The notes: a model not told the origin generated them from the letters alone. Positions 24,602 through 36,594 are shown, counted from the stretch's first letter. The stretch: DNA of 64,000 bases from Cannabis sativa (GCF_029168945.1 NC_083605.1:39631280-39695279); one strand, 5' to 3'. Translations and numbers: made by a program.

Positions 24602-25295
24602 AAGTACCAGGTTGGATGACCATATCAAGTACCAAACGAAAAGAACATTTACTCTTAAGTGAATGGCCTCCTGTGCAGACCACGCCCAAAGGTTTGGGTA
24701 AAATTACAAAGTGCTCAGGTTGGATGACCACCATCTAAAGTACAAGTTTTAATTTTTGCAATTTGTTTTATTTCATGTTAAGCTAAAGATCAGATTAGAC
24801 CAAATATATTTGATGTAAGTTACTTCGATAACAAACACATTTTTGATAAAATAAATAAATAAAGATTTTTATTTCAAAATTCAAATCGAGTCAAATTTAT
24901 TAGCATGATATTAATTTACCATCCAGTGCGTACAAAAGGTTTGGTCAAACCCAAAACCCCGAACAGAAAAAAGCGCATAATTGCAAAAAATTATAAGTGA
25001 CCAAGAATCATAAGTCTACTCGGTCACTTGGGGGGCACCTATACCTGTACAAAGTATTTGGTAAAATAAAACAAACACAGTTGCATGACGATTATAAACA
25101 GATGATGAAATTCATAAAAGACAACAAAAGCATGTAAAACCGGGATTAAAGGCTGCCTGGTCAGCCTGTTGTCTAAAAAATGAAAAATAATTCCAAGTTT
25201 AAAGACCGCTTGGCTGGTCACTTTGTCTTAAAAAAAAGGCCTTATGGCCGGACATATATTAAAAAAAAAGATAGAAAGAAGAAGTATTCAAATGG
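24602..25295. other. Non-coding spacer after Tat integrase with a polypurine-like tract
   Basis: No gene is visible. A 16-bp phrase CAGGTTGGATGACCA occurs at about 24609 and again at 24718. At 25027-25036, CTTGGGGGGC repeats exactly the core of the functional polypurine tract at 28931-28940. Confidence 0.6.
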
Positions 25296-25971
25296 CTAGA
25301 GTCCCAGGCTCTTTGTACGGGTCTTCTTGGCCGGTTGGAGCTGGAGGATCAGTTGTCTGAGCGGGGGGCATGTCGACATTCTAACTGGAGGTAGAAGTGG
25401 TCGGCTCAAATTCTCTATAAGCCACCTGTGAAACGCAATACTCGAGAAACTAGTCTTTGGAATCGCCCAATTAATCGAAGTTTGCCTTGGGATTAGCCTT
25501 CCAGAAGTCATAAAAAATCTTGAGACCCACTGTCTCTAAGGCATTCACCTTCCCTCCAAGCCTCGCCACCTCTACTTTCTGCTGCTCGGCCTCTGACTTG
25601 TACTTCTCAACCTCAGCTTCAAGCTCCTCCTCCTTAGACTTCTTCTCTGCTTCCAACCTGCAAAAAACAGCTCGAAGAATCTCCCTTTCTTCTTGGAGGC
25701 TAGTCACTTCTTTCGACAAGGAGGCAATGGCAGCGTCAAGTTGATCAGAAGCCTAGAGATCTTTAGTCAGCTCGGCCACCTTCTTCTCGACAGCAAGAAG
25801 TTTCTTGTTAACTTATCCCAGTTCCATTCGGACGGCTCCAAGTTGAACCTTGGCTTCATCAACATCCTTCCTGGCCAAGTCAACTTCCGCCCGCATGGTG
25901 TTGGACATGGCAGCGTTCTTAGAGGGAGCTGACTTAGCTCGGGAATAAGCATAAGCCATCTTCAGACCGGT

Positions 25972-26045
25972 CTGCGCAGATAAATAACATTAAAATCTGA
26001 GCTAAGTAATGAAGGATAGGAGGAAACTGTTAGGATTGACTTAAC
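25972..26045 (-). other. Candidate intron of the antisense Tat gene
   Basis: The minus strand has donor AG|GTTAAGT and acceptor ATCTGCGCAG|ACC, 74 bp apart, with AT-rich sequence between. The reading frames LMGGVLKEF before and TGLKMAYAYSRAKS after look coding. Confidence 0.6.
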
Positions 26046-26489
26046 CTCGTAAACTCCTTAAGGACTCCTCCCATCAGTAACTCCAGAGAAAGGTCGTTAT
26101 CAGCTCCGCCGAGTTGCTCATTCACCTTAGGGACCGATCGAGTCATGTAGTAGGTGAGCATATCATTGCCTTTCTTAGTCTCTGGATGCAGTACTGGAGG
26201 TAGGGCAGGGGCCCAGATCTGCTCAGATCTACTCCAGACAAGCTCAGATCTGCCCTTCGACTGCTCGGGCCTGTCCGAGCTCCCTCCTCAAGAGTCTTTG
26301 GACTTAGTCACTTTTGGGGTAGAATGTCAACGATGGTTGGCTCCTCAAAGAGATCAATAACTTCTTCGCCCGGTGCCTTTTCTCTGGACAGGGTTGTCTC
26401 ACCACCCTTAGACTTCTTGGTCGAAGGAGATAAGCCTGAGCTTCCTCCCACTCTCTTCTTCAGAGCTTCGAGCATTTTTTGAGACATTT

Positions 26490-26585
26490 CTGTACGAAAT
26501 GAAAGCAACATGGTTAGGAAAAAGCATGAGAAATATGAAAGCATAATAATCAAGAAAGTTAAAGGCAAGATGAAGTATCTTTCAC
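26490..26585 (-). other. Second candidate intron of the antisense Tat gene
   Basis: Donor CAAT|GTGAAAG and acceptor TTTCGTACAG|AAATG are 96 bp apart, enclosing T-rich sequence that encodes an implausible hydrophobic run if read through. Exact joining would create TAA, so the site may be decayed or the donor may lie elsewhere. Confidence 0.45.
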
Positions 26586-27959
26586 ATTGGCAAGAAGCAT
26601 CTGTCCGAGCAAGACCTGATGGATCATCATCATTTGACGAGTCTCCTTGGTCCTCTAGGACGGCTTTCCCCTTTCCTACTACAGGAGTGGATGGCCGAGT
26701 AAGTAGACTGGGCTCCCTGATCTGAATCGTATGTTCGATAGGCCTGTGCTCGGCTGAAAGTTTCTTCTTCCTTTTGAGCGGAGTCTTCTGCTCCTCCTCA
26801 ACCTCATCTTCCTCCTCAGGATGCTCCTGAGCATACTGCTTGGCTCCCGCACCTCCCTTCAACTTAGCTTCACGCTTGAGTTGAATGTGTTCATTCTCCT
26901 GATGAGCTCCCTCAGCCCAGCCAACACTGGATTTCCTCTTCTTCTCCTTCACAGGCTAGGGAATGAAATCCTTTGAGTAGAGCGCGTACTCCACAAAGTT
27001 GTCGTCTGAGGTCAAAAAAGTGATATTCCGGGCAGCACCCGACAGCTGAGTGATTCTTTGAGCCCTATCCTGAGAGCTAGTGTGAAGGGTGGACGAAAAT
27101 ATATAGGAATCTGCTGGAACCGAGTATAGGTGGTGCCCATACCTTCCACCATGTAATACTCGTCAACAAATTTCCCGATTTTGCTCAAGGCCTTGTCCCC
27201 GGTGCCCGTCAACCACTTGGAGTCTGGCTGGGAAAAATAAAAGTATCCTGACTTGCCTTGCTTGGGAGTATACTTCAAGTCAAAAAACCAGCTAACCTCG
27301 TGCGGGGATGGCATACCCCACTTCTGGGTGCTGTAGAAAACGAACAGGGCAGACAAATACTTGATGCCCTTGGGAGTCAATTGGGTCGGACAGAGAAAGA
27401 AGAAGTCTACCACCTTCCTAAAGTACGGGTGTAAAGGCAGTAATGCCCCTTGTTTGGAAAGAGCACCCGACCAGGCACACATCCCCTTCTTCGGGTTGGA
27501 GGCGCGGTTGTTCGAGGCAGGAACATAACATTCCAGCTCGCCCTGATAGTTGCACTGGTCGAGATCCCATAAGTGTGCTTCAGTGACCTTGGATGGAGGA
27601 CTCACCCTCCTGGCATCTAAGGCACTTTTCCTCCTTTGAGGAACTGCAGCACTAAGCTCCTCAGTGACGTAGTCCACTCCCTAAACTAGGACATCACCGT
27701 CCGCGTCTACCGGCTCCCCGGCCTCGTTATATCCTCAAAAATTTAGAGGTCCAGCCTCCTCCTCTTCATCCGCCTCAGAAGGGCTGCCAGGACGGACATC
27801 TCCCTGTTCCTCTATCTCCTGGACTTTAGCGTCCCCTTCATGATCCCCCTCCTCCTGGACGGGTGGATCTTGTTCGGCACTGGGTAAGGTAGCATGCTGG
27901 GCCACGTGAGGGTCAAACGCGTTGACTTTATGCATTGTCTGTTTAGTGCGAGCCATCAT

Positions 27960-28930
27960 CCTGTGGCTGGATGGGAGGAACGAGTTAAGACGTTCGTCGC
28001 TTGAAGAGGGCGGTCTGGAACAAAGACGAGGGTAATCCTCGTACAAGAGTTGATGCAAATCCTGGTCAATTCAGTGTTCGCTTCCCCAAAACTCACCAGG
28101 GTTCATCTACAAAAGGCAACACGCAAGATGAGTGTTTGGTCGGTATATCGAACAATAAACAGACAAATATGCTGACCAGGAGTACTCAGCAGATTAAAGA
28201 ATGAAAATATTCAACGATAAGTCAAAGTTTAGAAGTTTGAAATTTTTGAGAGTTAGGGCCAAAATTTCACGAAGCTTTGAATAAGCAAGGTGAAAGACAG
28301 ACATTGTGCAGTCAAAAAGCAAGCATCATGAATCGTGAAGTCGCATAAATCATTGCAAAGAAAGATCGCAGAGTTTCTAAACCTAGGGTTTTCTACCTAT
28401 CTTCAACATCAAGGTTAAGATCGCATTCAGAAATTAAATGTGCAAAGTAAAAGTAGAAGGAATCAAAAACTTACTCACTGATCGACGTTTGGATTCAATC
28501 TAAGCGAAGCTGCTCGAATGGTTCTTGTGCAAATTTCACGGCAAACTCGAAGTGAAAAACTTCTCTTTTTGCTATGAACTTGCTTAATGGAGAAGTTGGA
28601 AAAAATGAGTTTGTGAACAATGCTCAGTCATATTTATAGGCAGAGAAACAAAAAGGGGTAATCATTTCAAATACCTCAGACACCTCGGTTCCCCCCAAAA
28701 AAGCAAATATTGAAAATCAAATATAATCAAGTGTAATTGTCAAACGCGGTGAGAGAAAATCAGATTTCGAAGCATTAATTGCGTCAGAGCATATATTAGC
28801 CAAAAACTGAAGAGACGCCTAGTCAACCTCACATTAAATTGCGAACAGATGCACATGACACGTGTCGCCCATTCAAATTCAAAGACAGCTCGGATGAAGT
28901 CTACACACAACTTCGGAAGTCCTGTACAGA
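27960..28930 (-). other. 5' flank and possible untranslated region of the antisense gene
   Basis: There is no supported coding frame. The plus-strand frames at 28001-28204 and 28839-29114 lack domains, and the second runs into the LTR. On the minus strand the stretch lies between a TATA box (28631-28639) and the antisense start codon. Confidence 0.5.
28631..28639 (-). promoter_or_regulatory. Candidate TATA box for the antisense Tat gene
   Basis: The minus strand reads GCCTATAAATATGAC. It lies outside the LTR and points toward the antisense gene, about 670 bp upstream of its start codon. Promoter use is inferred. Confidence 0.5.
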
Positions 28931-28943
28931 CTTGGGGGGCAAA
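28931..28943 (+). promoter_or_regulatory. Polypurine tract of the Tat element
   Basis: CTTGGGGGGCAAA directly precedes the 3' LTR start TGTTATCCC. Confidence 0.8.
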
Positions 28944-29572
28944 TGTTATCCCAATTTTTGCACTCTAACGTGGCATAACACGATGGTGACACGTGGAATC
29001 AACTCTATGTACCTGCTTGCAAGAAATATGCTGAACAGGGCACCATATACACTTGCTCGGACGAAGTCCTCTAAACCGGGCAGTGAAAAATCCGTGCAAC
29101 ACGCCAACATTTAGCAAATTCAGCTTTCGCATCGTGAGTCATCAAAGAAATCCCTATAACTTTCAGATCAGATTACAGAGATATGGCAAGTTGTCCAAAT
29201 TCAACGATTAGTGTATTCTCTATTTACTATGCAATCTTTCAACTTATATCGATTGTAAACATAAGGGAAATACTACCCTCCCAAGCTTATAGCCCTATAA
29301 ATAGTGATTCATACTCACTAGGCAAAAGGGCCGAAACATTTGTCTAAGAATTCATATCCAAAGATATCATTGTAACAGCTCTAAGAAAAGGAACCATTCT
29401 CCTTGTTCTTAAGTTAATACAGATAATGAGGATTAGCCTATTACCGAACTGCTCGGGGCTGAGCCTCTATAAAATTTTTATGTCTTTATTCGCTTTATTA
29501 TATTTCCTTTGTATTAACTACTTGTCGCTTACAAATTAGACTCATTGTCATTTTCTAAAAGCGAGGTAAGCA
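28944..29572 (+). mobile_element. 3' LTR of the Tat element
   Basis: 629 bp from TGTTATCCCAATTTTTGC to GCGAGGTAAGCA. Its first 165 bp match 8659-8821. A TATA box CTATAAATA lies at 29295-29303. It is followed by the duplicated host bases CCAAC. Confidence 0.88.
29295..29303 (+). promoter_or_regulatory. TATA box of the Tat LTR
   Basis: CCCTATAAATAG in the 3' LTR, at the U3/R side typical of gypsy LTRs. Confidence 0.5.
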
Positions 29573-29578
29573 CCAACA
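29573..29578 (+). mobile_element. Last six bases of Angela LTR A with the Tat target-site duplication
   Basis: CCAACA closes the LTR that was interrupted at 8658; the CCAAC part is the Tat duplication. Confidence 0.85.
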
Positions 29579-29580
29579 AA

Positions 29581-29597
29581 TGGTATCAGAGCCATGC
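29581..29597 (+). promoter_or_regulatory. Primer-binding site of Angela element A
   Basis: TGGTATCAGAGCCATGC, the canonical match to the 3' end of initiator tRNA-Met, starts two bases after the LTR end. It is the least degraded site of the four in the window. Confidence 0.9.
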
Positions 29598-31178
29598 TAA
29601 TGATTTGCTTTCATAAAATATGGATTTAAAACGATGTTTGTGTTGATTTGGATGTGTTAATGGTTGTTTGTGTGCATATTTGATGATTGTATAGAAATTT
29701 CAAATTTACGCTGTTTAATATATTTAATTTCTCTTTGAAAATATTTTTCCTGGAAAGTAGATAAAAAATTTATAAATTAAGGCTTTTACAAAACATAATT
29801 TTAATTTTTTATGAATTAGTGATGATTTTTTGAATTTGGATAAAAATATCTGAAACCGAGCAACACACATGCGTGCACGGACAAGGGCTTGACGCGGCTT
29901 CAGACAAGACCATGTCTGAGTTTACTCAGACAAGGGCTGTCCTAAGCCCCTCCTGACCAAAATTTGCCCCCCAAGTAGGTTGTAGCAGCCTTTCCCTCGC
30001 CCATATGAAATCTTGTTTTTGTGATATCTTTTGATTCAAAAATTATTTTTCATTAAAACAAAATTCATATTTTGGTAAAATTTTGTGTAGAATCTAAATT
30101 TTCAATTAAAAATCTAATTATCTGAATAAAATTAATTTTTATTAATTTTTTCATTAATTAAGATTAATTTTAGATATTAGTAGCCTTTGAATTTAGAAAT
30201 TGGCATTTTTCACAAACTAGCCTTATGGTTAATTTTGAAATTTTTAATTATTTTTTTATTTTATTTATTTTAATTATAAGATCAGATATTACTCATTTTG
30301 TTATTAATTTTGAAATGATCTTATTTTGATATTAAAATATTGATAAAATTAAGAAATAATCTAGTTAAAGTTTCAAATTTGCTAACCATATCAGATTTTC
30401 AAGATTTGTTTTTTTTTTGAATTATATTTTATTAAATTAAATTATAAGATTAGAAAAATGTTAGTTTTAACATTTAATCTTATTAGATATTTATTTAAAT
30501 TAAAATTTTATTTTTGGCAAAATAACAAGAAATTTTGAAAAATTTGTTAATTTTGGTTTGAATAGATATTTTAGGATTTCTAACCATAAAATTTTCAAAC
30601 TTACGATATTTTATTTTATTTAAATATTAGATAAAATTGATAATATCCTAACCATCAAATATCTTATTTTTTTTTCAAATTGTTTATTTTGTTATATTTA
30701 ATTTATTAAACTATAAGAATAGAAATTTCTAAATTTTAAATTAAAATATTATATTATATTATCTTGTTAGATATTTAATTAATTTAAATTATTTAAATAA
30801 ACTAAAAATTTGAAGATTAGTTAGATATTGAATTTTAGTTAGAATTTAGGATATTTAGGAGATTTGTTAAATTTTTAAAGATTCTCTAACAACCTAAATT
30901 TTAAATTCTAGTTAAAATATATTTTAAATATTTTATTTTTAAAAGTAGAATTATCTTAACCTACTTTTTGTTATCTGTTACATGTTTGTTTATTTATTTA
31001 TTCAAAGTTTTTTTTACAACTCTATTATTTATTTGATCTAAATTGCTATGATTCACTTTTTGACAGATTCAATGATCTGATTTTAATCACAGTCCAATTA
31101 TCAATAGATCTTATAAATAATTTGTAATAGGTAAATTTTATAATTTCTTTCATCTGTGTAAATCTAGAAACATGATAG
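29598..31178 (+). other. Leader of Angela element A, truncated by element B
   Basis: AT-rich non-coding sequence is homologous to the X and F leaders. The block at 31070-31178 (ending AGAAACATGATAG) matches the leader of B at 34500-34612. No gene is visible. The rest of element A after 31178 is not found next to it. Confidence 0.75.
29866..30008. other. GC-rich cassette in the Angela A leader
   Basis: A GC-rich island with inverted repeats (GTCTGAGTTTACTCAGAC) starts shortly after the conserved phrase ATGATTTTTTGAA. Its sequence differs from the islands in X, F and B at the same place. Confidence 0.65.
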
Positions 31179-32917
31179 TGTTAGGTTTTGTGCCCTAAAT
31201 AGAACTCATTTCAATAAAACCATATTTACTAATTAATAAAGATCAGAAATCATTTTATGTTGCATGATTCACATGATTTATTTCATGATTATATTCATAA
31301 GTTCACTGGATTGAATTTATTCATAAGTTTAATTCCTATGATTTGTCAGTTTACTGGATTTAGACTGGCATGATAACTAGCGATAAGGTATATTTACACC
31401 TTCGATTAGTGTTATGTCCTTTTTAGGGCATTGGCAAAGTTTACCATTATCGGGTGTACGGAGTATACATTGGAAGAGACCGATATTGATCTTTGATAAG
31501 ATATCATAAACTTACCGTTATATCTTTCTATGTCAATATCAATGGTTTATCTTAGGTCTATGGATCTTCATCCTGATATGGTTAGGTTCAACTTTGTTGT
31601 ATTATTAATGCTCTTAGAGTTGTTCGTGGAAGCTAACTTTTTGTTCTGGTGGATACTTACATCTTGGGATCATGGTAGTTCAATTGAGTGGGAGCGCTGA
31701 TCATAGATATGAAATCTATAGCTTCCATAAGTATTTAGAAGTGCAATGATGATTTTCTTTGAGCTTGGCTTGATAGAGATAAATGATTGCGATCTCATTT
31801 TAATAATTATATTACTTTACTGAAATATCATTTATAGGTAGCTAAGTGTTCTAAGGATAAAATACATTAAAGGGTAGAACGGTAAATTTGTCCCTATTCA
31901 GTATAGATCATCTATAGAGTATCTTGACTATTAGGATAATAATGGATAATCATAACGTATCTATATCATAGTACATATAAAGTGTTCTATAAAACTGAGA
32001 GTGCTATTCAATTCCAAATCTATAGTGGCACAAGGTGGAATAAATAAGATTAAGGAATTTACTTGGTGAATTCTAGATCTACTTAATTAAGGCTCAGTTA
32101 TATAGGCCCATGGTCCCCTCACTAGTTGAGATAATTCTGCTTGCAGACTCGGTTAATTGATTTTGATTAATCAATTATAATTCAAAAGTTAGACTATGTC
32201 TTATTTATGAATTTTTACTAAGTAAAGGCTTAATTGTGAAGAAAAGATTTTTTGGGGTCAATTTGTTAATTAAGAGACTTTGCATGGTCTAATTAATAAA
32301 TTACATAAATGACAATTTTATTTGATAATTAATTATAATTATTAAATAAATAGTTTTGGTATTTATAGGATTGAATTGGAAAATATGGTATTATTGAAAA
32401 GAAGAATAAGTGGTTGAAATAAAGTGGCAAAAATCTAACTAGAAATTGGACTTTAAAGTGTACGGCCAAGAAGTGATTTTTTCCCAATATTTTATTCTTT
32501 TTTAATCCATATAATTTAATCATAAGCCCTAGTTGAAACATTTAAAAGGAACATGATACTCTCACTCATCCAACAAATGTCATCCTGACTATTGCCTTCA
32601 ACCTAGATGAGAGGGTTCCTTCCTTAGTGATTTCAGCCTCCTTCATTGTTCTTCACCATATTTGAACCTTGAGTGAATGAGTGTCATGCCCACACATAGC
32701 AAGTCAAGTACGCAATCATAGTGATAATGCTCTGCTATAGAAAGGAATCAAGGGCAAGAGATCTTGAACGTAGGGAGTCATTATATTCTGCTACAATCAA
32801 TGTAAGGTTTTCTTAAACCCTTATGTGTTTATTTCATTGTTTTAGAGAATTCATATTTAGGATGTTAATTCAACATACTTGTTAGTAAATCTAGATCTTG
32901 GTAAAATATTCCCAACA
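31179..32917 (+). mobile_element. 5' LTR of Angela element B
   Basis: Begins TGTTAGGTTTTGTGCCC and ends AATATTCCCAACA (1739 bp), followed by a primer site. It is more diverged from the F LTRs than those are from each other, so this copy is older. No clear target-site duplication was identified. Confidence 0.83.
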
Positions 32918-32919
32918 AC

Positions 32920-32936
32920 TGACCTCAGAGCCATGG
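32920..32936 (+). promoter_or_regulatory. Primer-binding site of Angela element B
   Basis: TGACCTCAGAGCCATGG, two bases after the LTR end; a degraded initiator-tRNA-Met site. Confidence 0.75.
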
Positions 32937-34707
32937 TAATGATTTACTTTCATGAAATATGGATTTAAAACGGTGAACATTGTTTTTATGTTGATTTGGA
33001 TGTGTTCATGTTGGTTTATGTGTTAATTGATGACTGTATGTGATTTAAAAAAAATTTCCATGAAAATAATTATTTTTTTGTTCTCAAAATAATTTATTTA
33101 GATTCCTTCTGAAAAATTAAGCAATTTTAGTTTTTACGGAACTCGATTTCGATAAAAATTGAAAAAGTTAGGATCTTTTGAAGTTTCAAGTTGAATGGGT
33201 GTCAAGCATGGTGCTCGCATGCACCAGGTGCTTTGGACAAGGAGATCTCTCCGCGCACGCGTGCTCAGAAAAATGGTGTCTAAAGACACGATGCACGCCT
33301 CGCTGAGACACGAGAGGCTGCAAGTCTCGTGTCTACACCTGCAAACGCCGAGTTCCCTCGACAGATCACCCTGCATGTGCCCATCTCCCTGCGTGCCCTA
33401 GGCTGCACGCAGCCTTTGTGGGCAACAGGTGCACCTTCACAAAATATTTGAAAATTTTGGGATTTTTTCCACTTTTTTCGAATTTTTCAATTTTCAAACC
33501 CTAAAAATCAAAATAAAATATGATTTTTTAATATATTTTAACTTAAATATCAATTTTTAAATTAATGATATTTAATTTTTAATAGATTATTATTAATTCT
33601 TTGATATTTTGAGGTTTAAATTTAAAAATTGATTATTTTATTTTTTTGAATTATGGTGAGATTTTAAAAATTAGTTAATTTCTTTAATATTTATATATTA
33701 TTTAATTATAAGATCAGATATTTTAATATTGGACATATTTTTAAATTAAAAGGTAGCTTTATCTTTTTGATTTAAAATATTATATTAAAATTATCTTATA
33801 TGATAAATTAAATAATTAATAAATTTGAAGTTAACCTAGATATTTTAATAGATATTCTAACCATAATATTTTCAAATTCAAAATTGGTTCTTTTATTAAA
33901 GATTTAATTGTTTATAAATTATATGTTAGAAAAATGATATTTTTTATCATTTTACTCATCAGATATTTATAAATAGTATTTTAAATATTTAAATAACCTA
34001 AGTATTTTTGTAGAAATTTGAAAAATACTTAATTTAAGATATTTTGACATATAATTAGGATGATTATTATTTGTTTATTATTCTATACCTAAAGTAATAA
34101 TTGCCTAACCATATTTATTTTCAAATTGGTTTATTTTAATATTTTAATTTTATTAAATTATAAGATCAGAAAATGATATTGAAAATATCTATTTGGTTAT
34201 TTTCAAATCATTTATCTTATTCGATATTTAATTTAATTTGATAAAATAATTCAAATAAACCTAAATGTTTTAAATTAGTTTGAATCTTAAATTTTGAAGA
34301 GATATTTAATGTTATTTTTAATAACCCTAAATTTTCAAAATTTAGTTGGTTAGTTAAAGAATAATTTAATTGTATTAATATCTTATTTCACATTTGTTAC
34401 ATGGACATTGTTTGTTTTAATTAATTGTTTATTCGAAAAAATTTAACAAACCTATTATTTATTTGATCGAATTTCTATGATTAACTTGTTGACAGATCCA
34501 ATGATCTGATTTTAATCGTAGTACAATTGTCAATAGATCTTATAAATAATTTGTAACAGGTAAATTTTATACTTCTTTCATCCGTGTAAGCCTAGAAACA
34601 TGATAGGGCCCATCTAAATCAATCTGACCTGTGAACCTATATGTTTGCTTTTAGGCTTAGATGCATATAGGAAGTCCATTTATTTCTAGATATTTAAATG
34701 GAGTAGG
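32937..34707 (+). other. Leader of Angela element B, cut by element C
   Basis: AT-rich leader homologous to the X, A and F leaders, ending where the minus-strand LTR of C begins. No gag follows. The frames at 33134-33401 lie in the GC-rich cassette and are not genes. Confidence 0.75.
33190..33440. other. GC-rich cassette in the Angela B leader
   Basis: About 250 bp of GC- and CpG-rich sequence (GCGCACGCGTGC, several short inverted repeats such as GTGTCTAAAGACAC) lies at the same leader position as the unrelated islands of X, A and F. Confidence 0.7.
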
Positions 34708-36594
34708 TGTTGGAAATATTTTACCACGATCTAGATTTACCAACAAGTATGTTTCATTAACATCCTAATATGAATTCTAAAACAATGAAATAAACACATA
34801 AGGGTTTAAGGAAAGCTTACATTGGGTGCAGCGAAATATAATGACTCCTTCCGTTCAGATATCTAGCCCTTGATTGCTTTCTGTAGCAGAGCATTATCAA
34901 GATCTGAACCTGGATCTCTTTCTCTCCTTCCTTGAGCCTGATTCTCCTTCTTGTTGATTGGATTCTTCACAGTCTTCCACACTATGATTGAGAGACCACT
35001 TGATGTGTGTGGGCACTCACTCTATCACTAATAGCTGAAAAATATTTGTGAAGATAGGCTATAGTGTTTTCGAAATTGAAGAAGAAAGAAGAAGAAAGAA
35101 GAAGAAAGAGGTCTCATCAAAAGCTAGGTTATTAGCTTTGGAGGCATTAGTTTGGATGAAGAGACCGTAGCCTTACTTTTATACTATTCTTCAATAGGGT
35201 TAGGGTTGAATTATATGGATTAAAAAAGAATAAAATATTAGGCAAAAAACATATGTGGTCGTACACTTCAAAGGGACCCATCTCTAGTTACAATTTTGCC
35301 ACTTTATTTCAACCACTTATTCTTCTTTTCAATAATACCATATTTTCCAATTCAAACCTATAAATGCCAAAACTATTTATTTAATAATTAAAATAATTAT
35401 CAAATAAAATTTTTATTTATGATATTTATTAATTAGACTCCATAAAGTCTCTTAATTAACAAATAAACCCCAAAACACTATTTCTTCACAATCAAGCCAT
35501 AACATAGTGAAAATGCATAAACTAGACATAGTCTAATTTTAAAATTATAATTGATTAATTAAAAGCAGTATGGTCTCAACTAGTATGGGGACCATGGGCC
35601 TATATAACTGAGATTCCAATAAGCAAACCCAAAATTTACAAAGTAAACTCACTAACTTATTAATTCCTTGTTGCATCCATGCATAGAGCTTGAAATTTCA
35701 CTCTCAGTCATATAGAACGCTCCATATGTTCCACGATATAGATACGCTATTAATTATCCATTGTTATAATCCCAATAATCAATGATCCTCTATAGATGAT
35801 CTACATTGCATAGGGATAAAATTACCGTTACACCCTTTCAATGTATTTTATCCTTGAAACACTTGCCACCTATAAATGATATTATAGTGAACTAATACAG
35901 TCACTAAAATGAGCGCTCTATCATTTATCTCTATTTAGCAAGCTCGAAGGAAATCATCGTTTCACTTCTAAATACCTATAGAAGATATAGATTCCATATC
36001 TATGATTAGCGCTCCAACTCAATTACACTACCATGTTCCTAAAATGTACTTATCACCCTGACCAAAAAGTAGGCTTAACTAACAAATCAAAGAACACGAA
36101 TAATACTCTTGAGATCGAACCTAACCATATCAGGATTAAGATCATTTGATCTAGGATCAACTAGGTGATATTGAATTGAATAGATATTACGGTTAATTTA
36201 TCATATCTAATCAAAGTTCAATATCGGTCCCTTCCAATGTATACTCCATACATCCGATACTGGTAAACTTTGCCAATGCCTTGGAAAGGACCTAACACTT
36301 ATCCAAGGTGTAAGCATACCTATCGCAGATTATCATGCCAGTCTAAATCCAGTGAACTGACAAATCAGGGAATTAAACTTTCGAACATATAATCAAGATT
36401 ATATTCCACTATGCTGACAACACTATAATCATTAACAAATACATATGTTCTGGACTTCATAGAATTTATACATTAAATGTAATCATGAAATAAATTATGT
36501 TAACCATGCAACATAAAATGTTACTTCTGATCTTTATTAATTAGTAAATTTAATTATATTGAAATGGGTTTTATTTAGGGCATAAAACCCATAA
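34708..36594 (-). mobile_element. 3' LTR of Angela element C
   Basis: Runs from TGTTGGAAATATTTTACC to GGCATAAAACCCATAA; the terminal bases are mutated from CCAACA. The minus-strand polypurine tract follows at 36595-36609. A purine-rich simple repeat (GAAGAAAGAAGAA) lies near 35085. Confidence 0.85.

Larger units (their letters stand above)
25296..27959 (-). pseudogene. Antisense gene of the Tat element (Transposase_28-like, coiled coil), decayed
   Basis: A minus-strand gene lies between pol and the 3' LTR. The likely start is the Met at 27956 (MARTKQTMHKVNAF; a Met also precedes it at 27959). An acidic stretch follows, then TGA at 27735 and TAG near 27680, both in frame. The next block, 27012-27677, contains LWDLDQCNYQGELECY, HPYFRKVVDFFFLCPTQL and SWFFDLKYTPKQ, which fit the plant Transposase_28 (putative gypsy-type transposon, PF04195) pattern. 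A frameshift follows near 27080, then a basic/acidic linker (26308-26950) and a coiled coil (25471-25950: AEVDLARKDVDEAK, EELEAEVEKYKSEAEQQK). Candidate introns with GT-AG ends are 26585-26490 and 26045-25972. Comparable antisense frames are known in Tat elements such as Grande; their function is not established. Plus-strand frames here are shadows. Confidence 0.72.
8659..29572 (+). mobile_element. Ty3/gypsy Tat-lineage retrotransposon, truncated and interrupted
   Basis: The element starts TGTTATCCC and ends ...GGTAAGCA, and is flanked by the 5-bp duplication CCAAC (8654-8658 and 29573-29577) in the host Angela LTR. Order on the plus strand: partial 5' LTR, end of reverse transcriptase, RNase H, a second (archaeal-type) RNase H, integrase, non-coding stretch, antisense gene, polypurine tract, 3' LTR. 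Dual RNase H and an antisense gene after pol are features of the Tat lineage (for example Grande, RIRE2). Most of the 5' LTR, gag, protease and most of RT are deleted. It contains two later insertions: an Athila-like solo LTR (8918-10394) and Angela element F (11581-23670). Confidence 0.88.

Noticed and set aside
24602..24740. Two copies of CAGGTTGGATGACCA as a possible insertion footprint.
   Set aside because: The intervening sequence has no transposon ends; it is better explained as a small local duplication.
25520..25932. Plus-strand frames with Ser/Leu-rich products.
   Set aside because: They are shadows of the coiled-coil part of the antisense Tat gene.
33134..33401. Frames of 68-80 codons on both strands in the leader of B.
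   Set aside because: Same cause: a GC-rich cassette with few stops. There is no domain and no conservation.
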